Shown here: positions 1 to 15,400 of the stretch, in pieces
How positions within the stretch are numbered: position 1 is the first letter of the stretch
Layout of the letters: each line of letters starts with the position of its first letter
Assembly (NCBI GenBank): GCA_013397845.1
Contig: VZTG01001067.1
Span: 989,233-1,053,232, forward strand
DNA: 64,000 nt
Direction: 5' to 3'
Origin: Melanocharis versteri
Lineage: Eukaryota; Chordata; Aves; Passeriformes; Melanocharitidae
Notes under the pieces: model-generated
The model's input: only the letters and a program-made list of their open reading frames with translations
Database searches by the model: none
What the model was told of the DNA's origin: nothing
Program-made: the position numbers and the translations under genes

Positions 1-298
1 AGGCGCTAGAATTTGTATAGAATGGAAAATACTTCACAAAACAATCAGACTCACACAAATGTTTATATCTAAACGTTTGCAGACTTGAATGCTAATAGGA
101 GAGTGGGAAAGTTATGAAGGATGGAAGCTGAGTGTTAACTGGACACTCTAGTACTTCACATAAACTGTTTTGGATAAAAGACTTGAAACACTCTCGTGAT
201 CAAAAAAGAACTAAGGGCTAAAGCTTTTCAGAGAGCAAGCATATTTGCTTCCAGCTGCCTATTGCATCTCACTAGTTACTTGAAGAATAACTTTGTAC

Positions 299-495
299 CT
301 TTTGATAAATCTGAAGTTCTTTCTTCCTGCTCTGCAGATTGGCTTTTAGCTCATGAGGTATTCCTGGATCAGAAATGCAATAGGCTAGGATTTCCAAACA
401 GGCATCAAGGGGCCACTTGTCCAGACAGCGCAGGGCCAGTCTACTTCTCAACACTGCATCTTTTACTGGGAACAAGTATTGCCAACCATCCTTAT
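299..495 (-). CDS. ZFYVE26: ZFYVE26 coding exon 21, last one in the window
   Basis: Residues 1476-1541, with GWQYLFPVKDAVLRSRLAL and CLEILAYCISD. The donor GTACAA is weak. Positions 1-298 read as intron, and the next exon lies off the left edge. Confidence 0.93.
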
Positions 496-3400
496 CTGTG
501 GAGGAAACAAAACACTAATTCGAAATTCAGTTTCTATAATTTGGAAAATAAAAAAAAAATCCTTATCCTTGCTGGATCACATCAACAAAAGAAACACTGA
601 CAGGGCTGAAAAATCTTTGTAGGACTCATCCCAAGCATCAGATTCTTGAGAAACATCCAAAGTTAGCATCAGATACTTACTATTCGGACTCCAAAAGGCA
701 CCCTTCACAGGACACATCATCCATGCATGACAATGACACTGCTGTAAGAGATGCTCCATTAACACTACAATGATTACTGTGTCCTGATGTATCCTGCTCT
801 TCACATAAAAATAACACCACAGATGCATTCTAGTTCTCTTGTACTAAATTGGTCATGATTTGCACATTTGTGAAACAGAAACTACACCACCAGAGAAAGC
901 AAATTCAGGATGAAGGAAAGAAAAGGATCTATTTCTGTCTCTGGATTTGTCCAAGGACCACTACTTTAGTTTCTATGTCTTGATCCAGGCTGCATTCTTT
1001 ATTAAAAGAAAAAATATTAAGAAAAAAGAGGAAAAAAAGTCTGACTTAAATCCTTCTTACCTTCAGCAGCTGCACAACTCAGCACAGCATCCTTCACATT
1101 GACCACTTCCTCCATATCCAGACTGTACAGATCCAAGACCTTCAGAGCTCTGTCCCAATCCTTTGCAGCAAGAGCTTGTTCAAAGACTCCCATTAATAAT
1201 TTAACAGCTGTGGTGGAGTGTAATCCTAGGAGAACCAGAGACATGTATGCCTTGCCAGAGAAGATAGTAGCCAAACTGCTGCCTTCCTCTTGATTCTGAA
1301 GCGGGTCAAACATAGCAAGAAGAAATCGGTCCAATATTGGGAACTCCTTCAACAACACCTCACACTCCCTGGAAATCTGTTCCAAGCTTAAGGGCACCTC
1401 CCGTTTGCCCCGAAATTCCATCCAAGACAAACTTGATTTGTGAATTTTCTGTATATTAGATGCACTTAGACATGCCACTGTAGCCATTAGTTTTGACTGA
1501 GACTTCAGGAAGTCCAGGGAGGAGGCAGTCAGTGTGTGCTGGCTCAAGTCATTCAGAGAGGATGAGGGCTGAGTGGAGATATCCTCAGAGGTCACTGCAG
1601 AATTGGGAATAGGTATTTCAACATCTGGCAGGCAGTGGTAGGCACACTGGTGTGTCAAGTTGCTGATGTTTGTCAGAAGAGACTTTGCCTGGCTGTTTTG
1701 CCTTGCACTGCACAAGGATAGTGGTTCACAGCAAGAGTTAACAATAACTTGCTGCACATTCAAGTTCAACTCTTCTTTAGCCAAGAGAGAAGAAAGTCTG
1801 TAGGATTGAAAACAGAACATATAAAAGGTACTTCACATATTTTCATAAATCTTCCAAATGCTTTTGAGAACACAAGCCCCCTAATACTCTTCACAGGTAC
1901 ATACACAAGAAGATTACATATACTGTTTTAACTCAGAGCTTATGCTGCCATTCCTTTACAGAAATGGAATTTACTCCCCAAACATTGACTTTTTCCTAAA
2001 TGCAAGCTACTAAAATAGTTCAACATTAGCACTCATCTTTTTAAAAGCTACCTCATCAAATCAGACAGTTTCCACACTAACCTAATTTAGTAGTTGCAAT
2101 GGAAGGAGTCTAGATTATCCAGTTTACCTGCTGACCAGGGCAAGAGTCATGCCCAGTATTCTTAATAAGACCTACTGGCCTACTTCATTGTATTACATTG
2201 ACAAGCTGCAAGTACACTCCTCTGAACTGTCACACAGTTAAAAAAAAAATCCACGTAATTTCACTCTCGTTTCACAACAGAGAGTAATTGTTAAAAATAT
2301 GGAGCCACTGTTTTCCCAATCAAAAATCTTCAGGTTGATGGAGAAGGCATTGACCAAGCTCCTCCCTGCACACCAATCCTTGCAGCATGAAGTGATCAGC
2401 TGGTGGGACACAGCAGGCTGTACTACCTGTGATAAGTAGCCAAAGAACCTAATCATGGCTGAGGTACAAAGTCACCAATACAAAAATAACCTACAGGAGT
2501 ACATAATCTGAAAAGCACTGACCTGTCAGGATGAACTTGTCTCTCAAAAACAAGCTGGGAAAGCAGCTGAGATGGACTCTGCTGTAACAGTATGAAAGGG
2601 TTTCCCACTTTCACTTCTGCAGATGCATCTTAGGAAAAAACCCACCAGAATATTTATTATAACACAAACACATTAGCTGAATACACTAACCACCTTTTAT
2701 TTTAGGAATATAAATTTTAAGGCCCTGAGTCTAAACCTCCAACTAAATTCACAGAGTTCTAAATTCACATTAGAGTGGTAAAATCCAGAGTAAATTGCAA
2801 GGCATTTGTGATTATGATATGCCTCTCAATCTTGGCACCACCCATTATGTTGGACGTATTACCAAAACAGGTAGAGTAGAGATTCTTTGGCCTTTAAGCA
2901 AGACCTAGGTTCAAACAGTTTAGCAACTCTACTTCAAGCTTTCACCAAAATATGTATTTGTGGTGAGAAGTAGAAAATGTGCAGAATTATTTGCTGATGA
3001 GTCTCTGGATGTAGATTAGTGAGTCCATGCTCTATCAAAGTCAGGTAGCAATGGGCAGAGGGAACTCACAGGTGTACACAAACTTCTACAAAAGGAGTGA
3101 AACCCTGGCCACGACTGCTGAACAGCATTCGTATCCACTTCTGAGTTATGTCAAGTAACTTTGGACACGTTTTCCTAAGTTTATCTTCCCCTTTCATCTT
3201 CCAATAAAATAACACTTCCCCCAAATTCACCCACCCCTTGAATATTTTTGTGTAATTTTTGGCTTTGACAGTTAGCCAGTGAGGACTAAACCATGTCCAT
3301 GCAGAAGGTGCAGTTGGCATGGCAATGACCTCAGCTGAACGAGCATCTCTGTAAACAGATCTTTGCCCTTTTTTCTTAACCTCTTGGGAAGGTATTCCCT

Positions 3401-6400
3401 GAAATCAGTACTGTACTATTGTACATTAGTGCAGCTCAATTAGTGTCAACTTTAAAACACAGATAAGCATTTTTACTCTTAGCACAGTGAACTGTTCTGC
3501 CCTTGTGGCAGCTTAATGTGCTGACAGTACTTCACGGACCACCACCATCTGCTGATTCTATAAATAAATTCTGCCTGGTTACTTCTGCATGGCCTTCTAC
3601 ACCCTCTTTTCTTATCCCTATCTAGCAGCAGGGTGCTTGCTGCCTCTAAGGGAGCTGTAAATTATAGAGTAAACTGACCTACTGGATGAAAAAAATCAAT
3701 CTTGCCTTACAGGGGGTAGTGCTATGAATTTTTGGATGTCAAGGGTTGTTTGTTTTGTCTAAGTGGAGTGCAGAGTCTGGGCCAGTAGTTAGCATTTCTG
3801 TTCTCATTTTACCACTGACATCAACTACTTTTATGTGAGCTATGGGTGGCCTAGGTGTTAAGAAATAAAAGAAAAAAAAATCAGTTGAAATCAAAAGACC
3901 TGACTATGCACAGGTAGTACGTAGGTTTGGCGAGGAACCATTTTTGCACAATTGCTTTCCAGAATTAGGCCAAACTACACAGTCTGAGTATCTTCACCTA
4001 GGCTAAGGCTTTCCAGGAGAAACCCCTTACCTAGCTCTGCATTCAGGCTTCGTAACACCACAGCAGCCAGCGTAGTGATGTAGTCAAGGAAAGCCTTCAC
4101 AAAGTTTGTCTGCGTGTTGTTCTCTGGCATGGTTTGGGTATGCTGCTCAAGAGTTCTCAGCAGGAGCTGTGTTTGATTCCAAACCCGGTGCTTCTCTAGC
4201 TCCACTGGTTTGAGAGAGCCCTGCTCCACCAAGGTGCCAAGCACACTCCCTTTTGAGTCTGGATTAAATGTCAAGAAGAAAGGAAGCAGAGGGGTGGGGG
4301 AGAAAGAGAGAAAAATGCTTTAGTTTAATTGCCTCTCTGCAATTATAGATCTCAGTATAGGCATTATAATTTCATTGAAAGCAAGAGAAATTTTCACAGC
4401 AGAATAAAATTATAGTTCGTAGAAATTGGTAACCATGGCTCTGACAAGTTAGAACTATATTAAGTTCTAAAATATATCTAAATAGATTATACATATATAT
4501 ATATATAATATATTTAGTTCTGTGTCATTAACATTTATTCTAAAACACAGGTGTTGACCAATCCTTAAACTCCATAACATCTAGATCTTAGAGCTCTCCT
4601 AAATTTTTGCTCATTAAATATTTTAAGAATACCAAAAGGCCATTTAGAAATTTAGCTAATAGAAGAAGAGAAACACTGGTGCTATATAATGAAGAGAGCT
4701 GTAAGAAAAAGCAACCGTGGAAAAGATGAGATGTTCTATGACAGTCTTATGAAAATTGGAAGGTATTATGATCTTACAAAGGTTTTGTAAGTTTATCTCC
4801 ATTTTGTTACTAAAAAAAAAAAGAGAGAAAAACAAGAGTAAGAATACACCTAATTATCTATAAGGGGCCATGTTAAAATACACTTAAAAGAATTCCCTGC
4901 TAGGACTGCATAGAAATAGGACAAATAATAACTTCTCTGACAAGTTCGGAATTTTAACTTTGAAAACAAATATGAATTAGAGATAAATTTTACCCTTTGC
5001 ATTTATGATTTTTAAAATACATATTTGTGGATATGTCAAAGAGCACTACTACTGGATTTATTGCTGTCTGGAAAGGCCAAAGCAAAAATTTAGATCCATC
5101 TATCAATCAGTCTTCAAGTTCACAAAAATAACTCACCCACAGAACGCTCAACGCTTGTCAGTGCTTCTACGATACGGTCCAGGTTTTGTGATAAAACAAT
5201 CTCATTAGTAATACTTTCTTCAGTCAAGGCAGGGTAGCAAGTCTGCAGAAGGTCTACAATACTGCATCGAAAATGACTCCCTATTTTTTCATCTGACACC
5301 TCTACAAAGAGGGAGAAAGAAACAGCAACTATAACAAAGACACAAGTATTTTTGCACAGAAGAAGGCCCACAAAACCAGAAGTGTATTATAATACAAAAA
5401 ACCAGAGCATTTCAGATTATTCAGAATTGAGATTGAGTCACGTTCCCCTTGCCTTTTTTGTTATAAATACTAAGCTAAAAAATGGAAAGTTCAAATTTAC
5501 ATTGCAACAGAAGACAAGAATTTGATTTAAGCACATTTCAACAGGAAGCCTTATCAGCAAAGCATACTACCTGGTCTGGATTGACCTTGTGATGTGCAGG
5601 AATAGTTGAGAATTTTACTTATTTGCTGGAGAACTGCTGGAAAACCCTTTACACCTTCAGAGTGCAGTAAAACAAAGTCAGGTCGGTGGCCTGGAACAGT
5701 CATTGTACAAAGGGAGACAAAATTGAACTTAGAAGTAGAAAAAAGAGACATTAACATGAAAGTACAAAATGAGATTTAATTAAGACTTGGATGTTAGCAC
5801 AAACAACACAGCACAGAGAGGCATCTTCTGTTCCCAGGCCCGTGCTGATAAACATAAAAATTAAAAGCCTACCCCGAGTTTCAAGGCTGTTGTAGAGTCT
5901 TCTTTCTGCTGTCTCCAGAAGCTGCTTGCATGTCTTCCAAAGATGGCACTGAGTACAAGCTAGGTCAAATGCTGCCACTGCTGAAGGACTGAGGTCCTCA
6001 AGGACTTCTCGCAGAGGATCAGTATGCTCCAGCTGGATGTTCCTGATCCAGAAGTTTTCTTGAAGAGTAGGGGCAAGACTTCCAGAAGTTGCAAGCAATT
6101 TATCAGTAACATCCGAGATGGAATAAAATACCATACCTACACGTGTCATCAAAAACACACAATCACTGGTTAACAACATAATTAGATCAGATCCTGAAAT
6201 GGATAACTATTTTTCAATCCTTATAGAAGATAATTCCATAGGTGGTCTACCTCAAGGACCAATTACTCTAGAATGGATGCAACTAATTGGGCATCAACAG
6301 CAAATTTCAGCATTTGTAGTCTCTTTCTAAATCAAAGAACCACCACTTACCTGTCTGAACAAACACTGCACTCATTTTGACAGTATTCAGGTTGCTTTCT

Positions 6401-9400
6401 CCTATTTTTCACTTCTCCCCAACCCTTTGTGAGAACTCAAAAAGCGCAGTCCTTACCAGCTGCTGCTGCATTCCCAATAGCTTGCAGTGTTGAACGGCCA
6501 CTGCCAGATTTCCTGATGCCTCCAGTGCCATCTGATGCTTGATTCTCAATATTGTGCTCCACTCTTGCCATTTCTCGTACTGCCTCTTGGTAACGCTCCA
6601 TGAAAACCAATTCACCATAGTATGGGGAAGTCTCCAGATTAAACATCAAAGCCACCTTTCACAAATAACAACAGATGTGATTACAGAGCATGTCAAACGA
6701 AGTTTTCAAAGGTCAAAGAGCTTTGGGGGGGGCTTTAGAGGAGGTGAAGGAATAAAATAAAACAGATGCTTTAACTACCCACAGACACAACAGGCTGAAA
6801 TGGTGGGGTTTTCTCCTAGAGAGTGTTAAGCACCTGAAAAAAAAAGGCCCTCAGAGATGTTTTTCAATGATTATTATAAAGCTTACCTATTATTTGCTGC
6901 AGGGCTAAGGCTGAATTAATTTTCATAACTCACACCTTTTGGAATGACTCTTGAAAATTTCAATACACTACGCAAGGAGAGATATCTATCAAGTTTGCCC
7001 TCCAAAGTAAACTATTTCAAATAAATTCTTATTCAGCAAGGAATACCTTCTCAAAATTTAAACACAGAGTAGCTAAGCAGAGCTATGCAAGTTCCTATTA
7101 AGAAACCAGGAACAGAACACAAACCAAGCTTGAATGCTTTATCATTGGTGATACTGAAGGCAACAAAGCAAAACAAAATGCTTCTTTGGCCCTGGAAGTA
7201 GGGAAAAGATGAAGTGGCATGCCTGGAATCAAACAGAACTAATGGGCTGAGCAGTAACCTGATGTTAATGCAATGTTTAAGTGATATGAACTGCTCCAGT
7301 ATGGCTATCTGAAACTCAGCCAGGCCACAGCTTCTTACAGAAGATCCAATCACTGATGCACCTCAAGGTTGTTTTTTCAGAGCATCAGCTCAAAAGCCAC
7401 ACAGAGAAAGGTATGCACAGTTGTGAGGGAGCAAAGAACTACAAACATGCAGACTGTCAATTTTCAAGTCTTGCTGCCTGTTTTCAATACCACAAATTTA
7501 GCCTCAAAACATACCTCCTTCAAATGAATGTAATCACTGCTATGGCTCTGCTTTGAGTAAGGAACACCTCTGTATGTTTCTGTCAGGGTTACAAGTGGCA
7601 GTGTGTCATGGTTTTGAAAAACTGATTAACTAAAGCGGTTCAGATGCTGCTTCTTCATGAGACTTTACATGAGCCCCTTGTGTTCTTCAGTCAGTTGAAA
7701 CACTATGCTTGACTAGCTGTCATCAAACATTTGCATGCTTTGAGAACCCAGGTTTAGAGAAAGCATTTTTATATAATAAGGCAGAAAAAACCCTGCATCC
7801 ATGGGATGCTGGCTTTCACTTGCTTCTACTTCTGAAGTGATTCTTTCACTGGGAAGCCCCATGTTTGCTAAATGCAGAAGCAGCAGGAATTTAATTCAAA
7901 AATCTAAATACATGCATCTCATTTACCTGGTGGGCTTCCACAAAGTTTCCTCTCAAAACACAAGAAACTAACAGCGATTCTGGTGGGGAAAGCATCATAG
8001 GAATGAGGGAGTTCTGCTGATGTGGTCTTGCCCTGCTTTCCAAATCACTCAAGCCAGACACACTACTGGTACTTCCCTCTGCAAGACAGAATTAATCAGT
8101 ATACTATTAGGGAAAACACATTTCACCAAACAACAGCCACCTATCAGATAACAGAATTTCACATATTTAACACAAAAATATGGGAGTAGAGTTGCAAGCA
8201 AGTTTTAGGGTAAAGAGGTCAACAAAAACATCCTGTTAAAAGTTTTCTTAACATTTCGCCATTTGGTCAGAACTTGTAGTTTGGATCTCATTCCAGTGTA
8301 CCACTGTTCAGCAGCTACATAACATGCACGCAGCGCTAGGCACTGGTTCAATATGGGTAAAGGGAGAAATCTAAAGCATCTGACCTATTAAATCAGTCCA
8401 GCATGCCTAAGCAAGTCTTAGCTTACATGACTATCAGTTCATTAGCTCTTTTGATGGTTTGCAGGTCACTACATTCCATACTGTTTCCCGCAAGCCAAAG
8501 ATGTCAAGAAAAATCTAATTCTCTTACTCCAGAAGAGGACACATGTACTATTCTGACTAGAAAAGGGTCATCCAAAAATGGGAGCTCTGAGAAGCAAAAA
8601 TATATAATTCTGTCCTGCACACAGCAGTAATTCACATTAACTAATCAAGCAAATTCTTTATCATGCACATTGAAAAGACAAAGAAATACTACTTTTGTGG
8701 CTTAATACCTGAGGTACTGGTGCTTAGCTCGCTACTTGTGCTTTCTAATGATGGACTGGAAGTTCCCTCTTTCCCATCTAAAATGGAAACAAATCAAAAC
8801 CAGCACATTAAATGCACTTTTACTAGACAAGGTAATTAAAGCTTATTGCAAATAACAGATTAGGCAACCTCAAGGGATCTTCAAGAGTATTTCGTAAATG
8901 AGCCACCACTGACATCTATGATAAATGCAAAAACTGCTGATTTGAAGAAAATGCTAAGCTAGAGACTAAGTTGGGGTGGCCCATCAGTGACTCATGTCAG
9001 ATACTTTGAAGCTTCTTATTTTGGAACATGCCACTCCAAAACCAGACATGCCTTTCAAAGGCTAAATAGAAAAAAGGTGAGGAACACAACTTTCCCCTAA
9101 GGCTGCCAGTTTACGCCACAAATTCCTGATAATTCACATCCTAGATAATATTTTAATAGGAATGAAAATATACCAAACAGTCATAGGACACAGTGGAGAA
9201 AGGAAAAAATTAGTACTGTAGTTGAAGTTCGCCTCTGCCCCAAATCAGACTCTGTATTGAAGAAGTTATTTGTGCAGGTGAGCTCTAGAAAACAACTTCA
9301 ATCCAAGTCGAACTCGAGTAAGATACTTCAAACCACTTAGAAAACTAAAGGAAATAAATTTGGTACTTTACTCCTAGGCCATGAAATCTAATTGCATTCG

Positions 9401-12400
9401 GCTATGAGCTCAGCAAAAGTATGCACATTTCAGAAATGTCTTCTCCAAGTCACTTTTTCAACCCACCTGTCTTGTACCTCCGATATCTACTTCGTTTCTT
9501 AAAGCTGGAGCACCTGATTAAAGAGCAATATCTCCTGGAGGCTGCAAGCTGATGTTCTGTGAAATATTTAAACAAAAACATTACCAAATAGCTTTTTAGC
9601 GGGAGACTTGACAAACAGTTGAACACAAGTTTGGAAAATCGCAATATTTAAGGTCCAGACTGCCCAGTCTTTCTTGGGACATGGAGCTTACATGGTCAGA
9701 GATACACGATAAGCTGCACATGATACAAGACAAAATCCCATAGTAGCAGAGCCAGCAAGTTATGGGCTATGGAGAAGGATGGGAAACAGGTTCCCGAGTA
9801 TGTTGTTCTAGCTACTTCAACAATCATCCAGAATAATACAACTTCCTCTGATACATGTTCCTAACATGTTTCCAGACTAGGCTAAATCAACACTGTCCAT
9901 GAACAAACTGAGACTATTTGGCTTGCACTGGATCCAACACCACCATGTCCCTTTGTACCACTGCAGTGTGACTTGTGACAAAGGGGTGGGACAAAGGCAA
10001 ACAGAAGCAGTGCATCCACAAAGGGGAGGGAAAAGAAAAACACCCCAAACTTCTCATGAGAATAGAGATCACTTCTGTTGGAAAATGGTGCAAGAACCAG
10101 GTGATCTCGAAGTAGGTCACTCTCCTCGTATCTGCCAAAATGTGCTCCCTCAGTAAGATGCTCAGGGAATTTAGTTTTGAGATCACTGTCTGGACAGCTG
10201 TAACATATCAGAAAGTGCCAAATACAAAGCCTACCTGCATTTCTGTTACTCATCACCACCTTGTATCGCCAGTGAGCTTCAGAAAGGTATTTGGAAAACT
10301 GTAACACGCGACTTCCAAAGGCATCTCTGCTTGCAGAAAGATTCAAGCACTCAACAAGCTCTAGCTCTTCACGAAGCACATTACTGGAGTCCCATGGGAG
10401 AGAACTCTGAATTTCTTCCAGGTGGTTGAGAAGCAATGTGAGGAAGGCCTCCATGGCCACGTCATCCACTAAAAATCCAGTAACACCACTGGTGAAGTGT
10501 TTCAGATCCAGGTAGCTTGGCTTAGAGTTTTCACAGCTCTTGCCATCTAACATGGAGTCACAAAGATCTCGAGTATCTGTGTGAACAGTTTGTGCAGCCC
10601 GCAGATGCTTCTCTATCTTTTTTTCAGCCTCTATTAGATGTTGTGGACTTTGTGAGGTGGAAGAGCGCTGACTGGCACTGCCTTCTACACTCACAGTAGC
10701 ACTCTTTCTGTCAAGCTCTTCATCCTCTGCATAGTCCTCAGGTAGAGGAGTCTCAGTATAGAGGTCACTAAAGGAAACAAAAAGCAAGGAGAAAATATTC
10801 TCCAAAACCTCCAGGCGCAGAGGAATGGGAATGCTCCTTAAGAACTGCTGACACTTCACAATGTACTGAGGAAATACTGAAGAGCAATCTGTACAATTAA
10901 AAACAAAAATAAAGAACATTTACTACATTTTTCAGGGATTCCTTGCTCCAACTTGTGCCTTTTAAGAAAAACCCAGAAGAGGGAACTAGCCCAGTAGCTC
11001 AGACCCCATCATTCCTCCAAAAACCAAGTAAATATAGGTCCAACATTTTACATTTAGAAAGGTAGTGTGCCTCCTCCCTCTGAGTAATGCCAATTATCAC
11101 TTTGTTCAATCATGTGCAAATTCAGATTACACCCATTCTAGCCATTAAATCAGTTTCAGCTCTGAGAAATCTTAAGCTCTTACAAAATTATCTCTGTCAC
11201 TACCATCCCATATCTAGTATCACTTCCTTTTTGCACTATATTTTTTGTACAATTACCTTAAATGTTTTAAAACAAGGCTGGTAGCTTATTCGTATGTATT
11301 ATCACTAAAGATAACAACACCTCAAAGAAATACCATTATATTTGCTTGCAAAGCATCCATAGCCTGCTGAATAAAACACCTTATGTACACAGGGTGCAAC
11401 ATTATCCCAATATTAAGTGATAACTCAGAGCCCAGCAACAGGATGGAGAAGCACATGTTACTGAACCTGAGAAGGGAGGCCAATCACCTGCTGGCTCTCC
11501 AAGAGCTGCATCCTCAGGGATATCACCAAGAAGGCTGTGTACACAATCCTTGCACTTGGCATGCCTGTGTGAATTCACACAGAGAGCATAGATTGCATAC
11601 TTCATGGCACAGAACGCTCGGAAGAGTGCCAGGTTGCGCTGCTGACTCAGGGTGTTAGGGAGTGTGGCTGCTGTGGAGGGAAATCAGGGTGGTGAGGGGG
11701 TAGGAGGTAGACAAGAAAACAAGTTAATTATCTCCTGCAGATCCTGCACAGCAATATTTATCCAGTCTTTCTTCCCCAGCGTCATTTTTTTCTCAGCTTT
11801 GATCTATCTCACTGTTAACTTTTGGAAAAAAGCCCAAACAACCCAACCCACAACAGATGGGCACAGAAAAGTCAGGTCTGGATCCCCTTCTAAAAAGGAA
11901 ATTTTCTGTGAACTTGTGTAACAGGACCTGGCTACAGCATAGAATGACCAATATCACCCATAATGACTCTCACTAGCATTGTACGGTTAACCTATACTGC
12001 TGCATTTACAACAGAGGGGCAAAGCCTGTTTCATTTCAGCATCTTGGAGTTTTGTGTTCTAGTACACAGTAGATAAGTAGGGAAACAGTGTAGACAGGCT
12101 ATGACTAATAAGAATAGGGTACCACCACCTCTTCAGATTTGTACCAATAAATAGATATCATGGTTGATTCACAGTGGCTGACACAATAGATCAAATACAA
12201 ACTGCAACTGATTAAAGAAGAAGCACAGTCCCACAGTCTCCTTCACAAATTTATGATAAAGGCAAACTAGAGAAGTACTGCATCCACTTCTCCTCCCCTT
12301 TGGGTTTTTTTTTGAGGAAAGGCATCACGTGCCAGAGACACGATCCCTTCTTAGTACAACAGAACAGCAGAGCTGCAAATTGTAAAAATCACATCATCAT

Positions 12401-15400
12401 CATCATTCCCTTCACCCAGGAACACAATATAATGTCATATATTTTTTATGCTGAGTTTAGATGAATTATCCAGCTACCGTAAAAAGGTTAAAAGAACCCC
12501 ACAACAAAGAAAGAAACAAAAAACCCCCAACAACCAAACAGAGTGTTAAATTAGTGCTTGGGATCCTGGCAGAAGTACTGAACACACATACTCAATGGAT
12601 TGTGAGTTTTCTGTGCTCTCACAACCCTACACATTTACCCTGCATCTGCTGGTCTCTAGCAGGAACTTTTTGAAGAAGCTCAATAACATCGTCTTCTTTC
12701 AGTGCCAGAAGATTGGTGAGATGATGCAGAGAGTACACCGCAGTGTGGCAATCCAGACTGTGCAAGTGTTGCAACAGAACCTTCTTTGGGACAGTAATAC
12801 TGTAAGAGAGAACAAAGAGGTGGCACAGATTTAAGTCTCATCCACATTTAAAGACGTAACTCCCACTCTAATTCTGATTGAACCAAACTACTGCAATTAA
12901 AAAGAAAGACAAAGAGCATAACTGCAGCCCATCAGAAATTTCAAGAACTTGTATATACAGTCACTATTAGATGATTAGCCAAGAAAATAATACCTTCTCT
13001 ATTTGCATACATAAGCTGACTTAACAGGTAGATTTGGCAACAGTTTGGAAAAAGTCCTTCTGATCATTTTACCTGTTTTGCTGCACGCACCATTCAAGAA
13101 CTTCCACATGAGCCCACAGCCCATCACAAAAATCTTTCAATACTGAATCATTGCACAGATCCTAAATGGAAAAACAAACAAAAGAATCTCTTAACAACAA
13201 ATGCCCCAGCCAGACAGCAGACCTAAGCTGTGTCACATATGCATGTTCACAAGACTTCTTTACCTAGATAATAAATTTCAAATACAGAAAATTGCCAGAT
13301 TTAGCCAGCAAAGGAGGGCTATTCTGACAGAACATAAAAGTCAGTCAGCCTCCCCTCGACACATCTACAGACCATGGAAAGGTGGCTACATCCCTTTTCA
13401 AGATTAGCTTACAAAATCAAAACTAATGCTTCTTAATAACAGTCTAAAACTAATCTCTAGAACTAATAATGTACTAGAAAGATGACATACTGGGTAGCAG
13501 AAGGTTATTCTCCTTTTCCATGTGCTTTTCTGCTACAGATGACTGCCTGCTAAAATCAGATCTAAGAGATTAACCTCGCAGAAGCTACTGAACAGACTCT
13601 CAGTGTATTACCAACAGAGAGTAACTCCCCTAAGGCAGCTCAGGTCTGCACTGCGATCCAGCAGTACAAAGCTCCTCGTCTCCCCACCTCTGACACCGAA
13701 GCCAGCCAGCAGGCATCACCTGAAGTGCAACTACACCTTCAGAGCTGGAACCCTGTCTCTTTTGCACAGATGAAGACTGGTCCCAAACAAGGCGGATCTT
13801 TTGCTCACAGCCCTTGTCATTTATCATTTCACTTTGAGAATGAGTATGGGGAATTTACAAGTTACTCTGTTGTTGAACTCAGGCCTGAATTAGTCACTGT
13901 CCAGGGATGACTCACTGTAGGAAATTACACAAAAGAAAGATGCCCCAGCTCTTTTCAAAACTGATCAACGACCATTGCTGTCTTTTCTCTCACGTTAACA
14001 GCAGAGGCTGTTTATGAGTTTATGCAAGAGAAACTTTCAGAGTCTCCTTTGCAGTCATACTCCCTTCACAGCCAAGGAATAAGAAGAAAGATAAGTGTCC
14101 CATAATGTTACCTACATACAACTGTAATATCTTAGCTTTTTAAATTCCATTTTGAGGAAGACTGACATGCTCTGTGAAAACTCCCTGGTTTTTTGCAAAT
14201 AAATTGCATTATCTGGAGTCAGACTGGGATACTGCCACTTGCTTTCTGCTGATTTACCTGAGTTTTGTGTAGAGCCCATAGCAATGCTTTTGCTGATTCC
14301 AAGCTTTGACAATGAGACCATCCTAACAACACCAAGAGGCGGCTAAGGGGATTGAATTCTCTCCTCAATAAGGTCTTCAGGCCCGAGTAGTCTTCTCTTT
14401 TTAGTAAAGATAATGCAGTCACCTAGAAAATAAAAGGAAGAAGTATTCATTTTTCCAAAATGTGGAGACCCATAATGACTGGTAGACTATGTAAGCAAGT
14501 AGCCATTTCAATATTAGCTTCACTAAAATAGTGAAGTTCTGCATCCGGAACTTCCCTAAACTTATATTGTCCAAGCCATCAGGACACCCATCAGTAAAGC
14601 TGTCTTGAGAAAAAAACATCATTTCAAATGCTTACTACAGAGCCACCTCAAATTCCACTCTACATTATCTCTGCATTCCTTCTATTGATTATGTCTCTGC
14701 CAAGCGCATAATGTAAAAGACTTCTAAAAGCACATTACATAAAAGTTGAAGTATGTTCAACCTTAAAACCTCACACTTTAACAGTGACCACCTGCCTGTA
14801 TCCTATTTCTTCCATGCAAATACATAAAAATCAATTAATTCATAACAGACTATTTTCACCATAAATTTTACCGTGCAAACTAGCCTCACTGCCCCAAGTC
14901 TACCAGCATCAGAAAGCAACAAGTTCAAGGTCATGAGGTAAATGGTATATCCAACAAAATTACAAGCAGCAAATGAGACTTCTTAAACCCTGGAGATCTT
15001 CAGTCTGCATGCAGATGAGCTTTTCCAAAAATCTCACCAGCAGCTTTATGTTCATCACACAGCTTCAAGTAAGGGAGTTCTCACCATTACCTCCTTGTTC
15101 CTATTAGTCCCTGGCAAACACGATTTGAATACAAAATGCTTCTGTGCACCATTGAGATATGTTCAATATAGGGACTGACTTTAGCCTCCACTGGGTTTCC
15201 CTGTTAATGATTTTATGGCTGTACCAGAATCTGTTCCAGAAAGTGCTTGCTGCTGCTCAAGCAGTAGAAGTAGGCTGTCTTCCAAGAAGGAGCTTCTTTG
15301 GGATCTGAGAACAAACTCATCACAGTTCGCTCTGTATCCAGCTGCTCAGATGAACCTAAAAACATCACAAGATTACCTTCCAGTAGAGAGGGGTACCTTT

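Noticed and set aside
9899..10186. Open frames just beside ZFYVE26 exon 10
   Set aside because: They are intron read-through beyond the GTAGGC donor or frames on the opposite strand, without homology.
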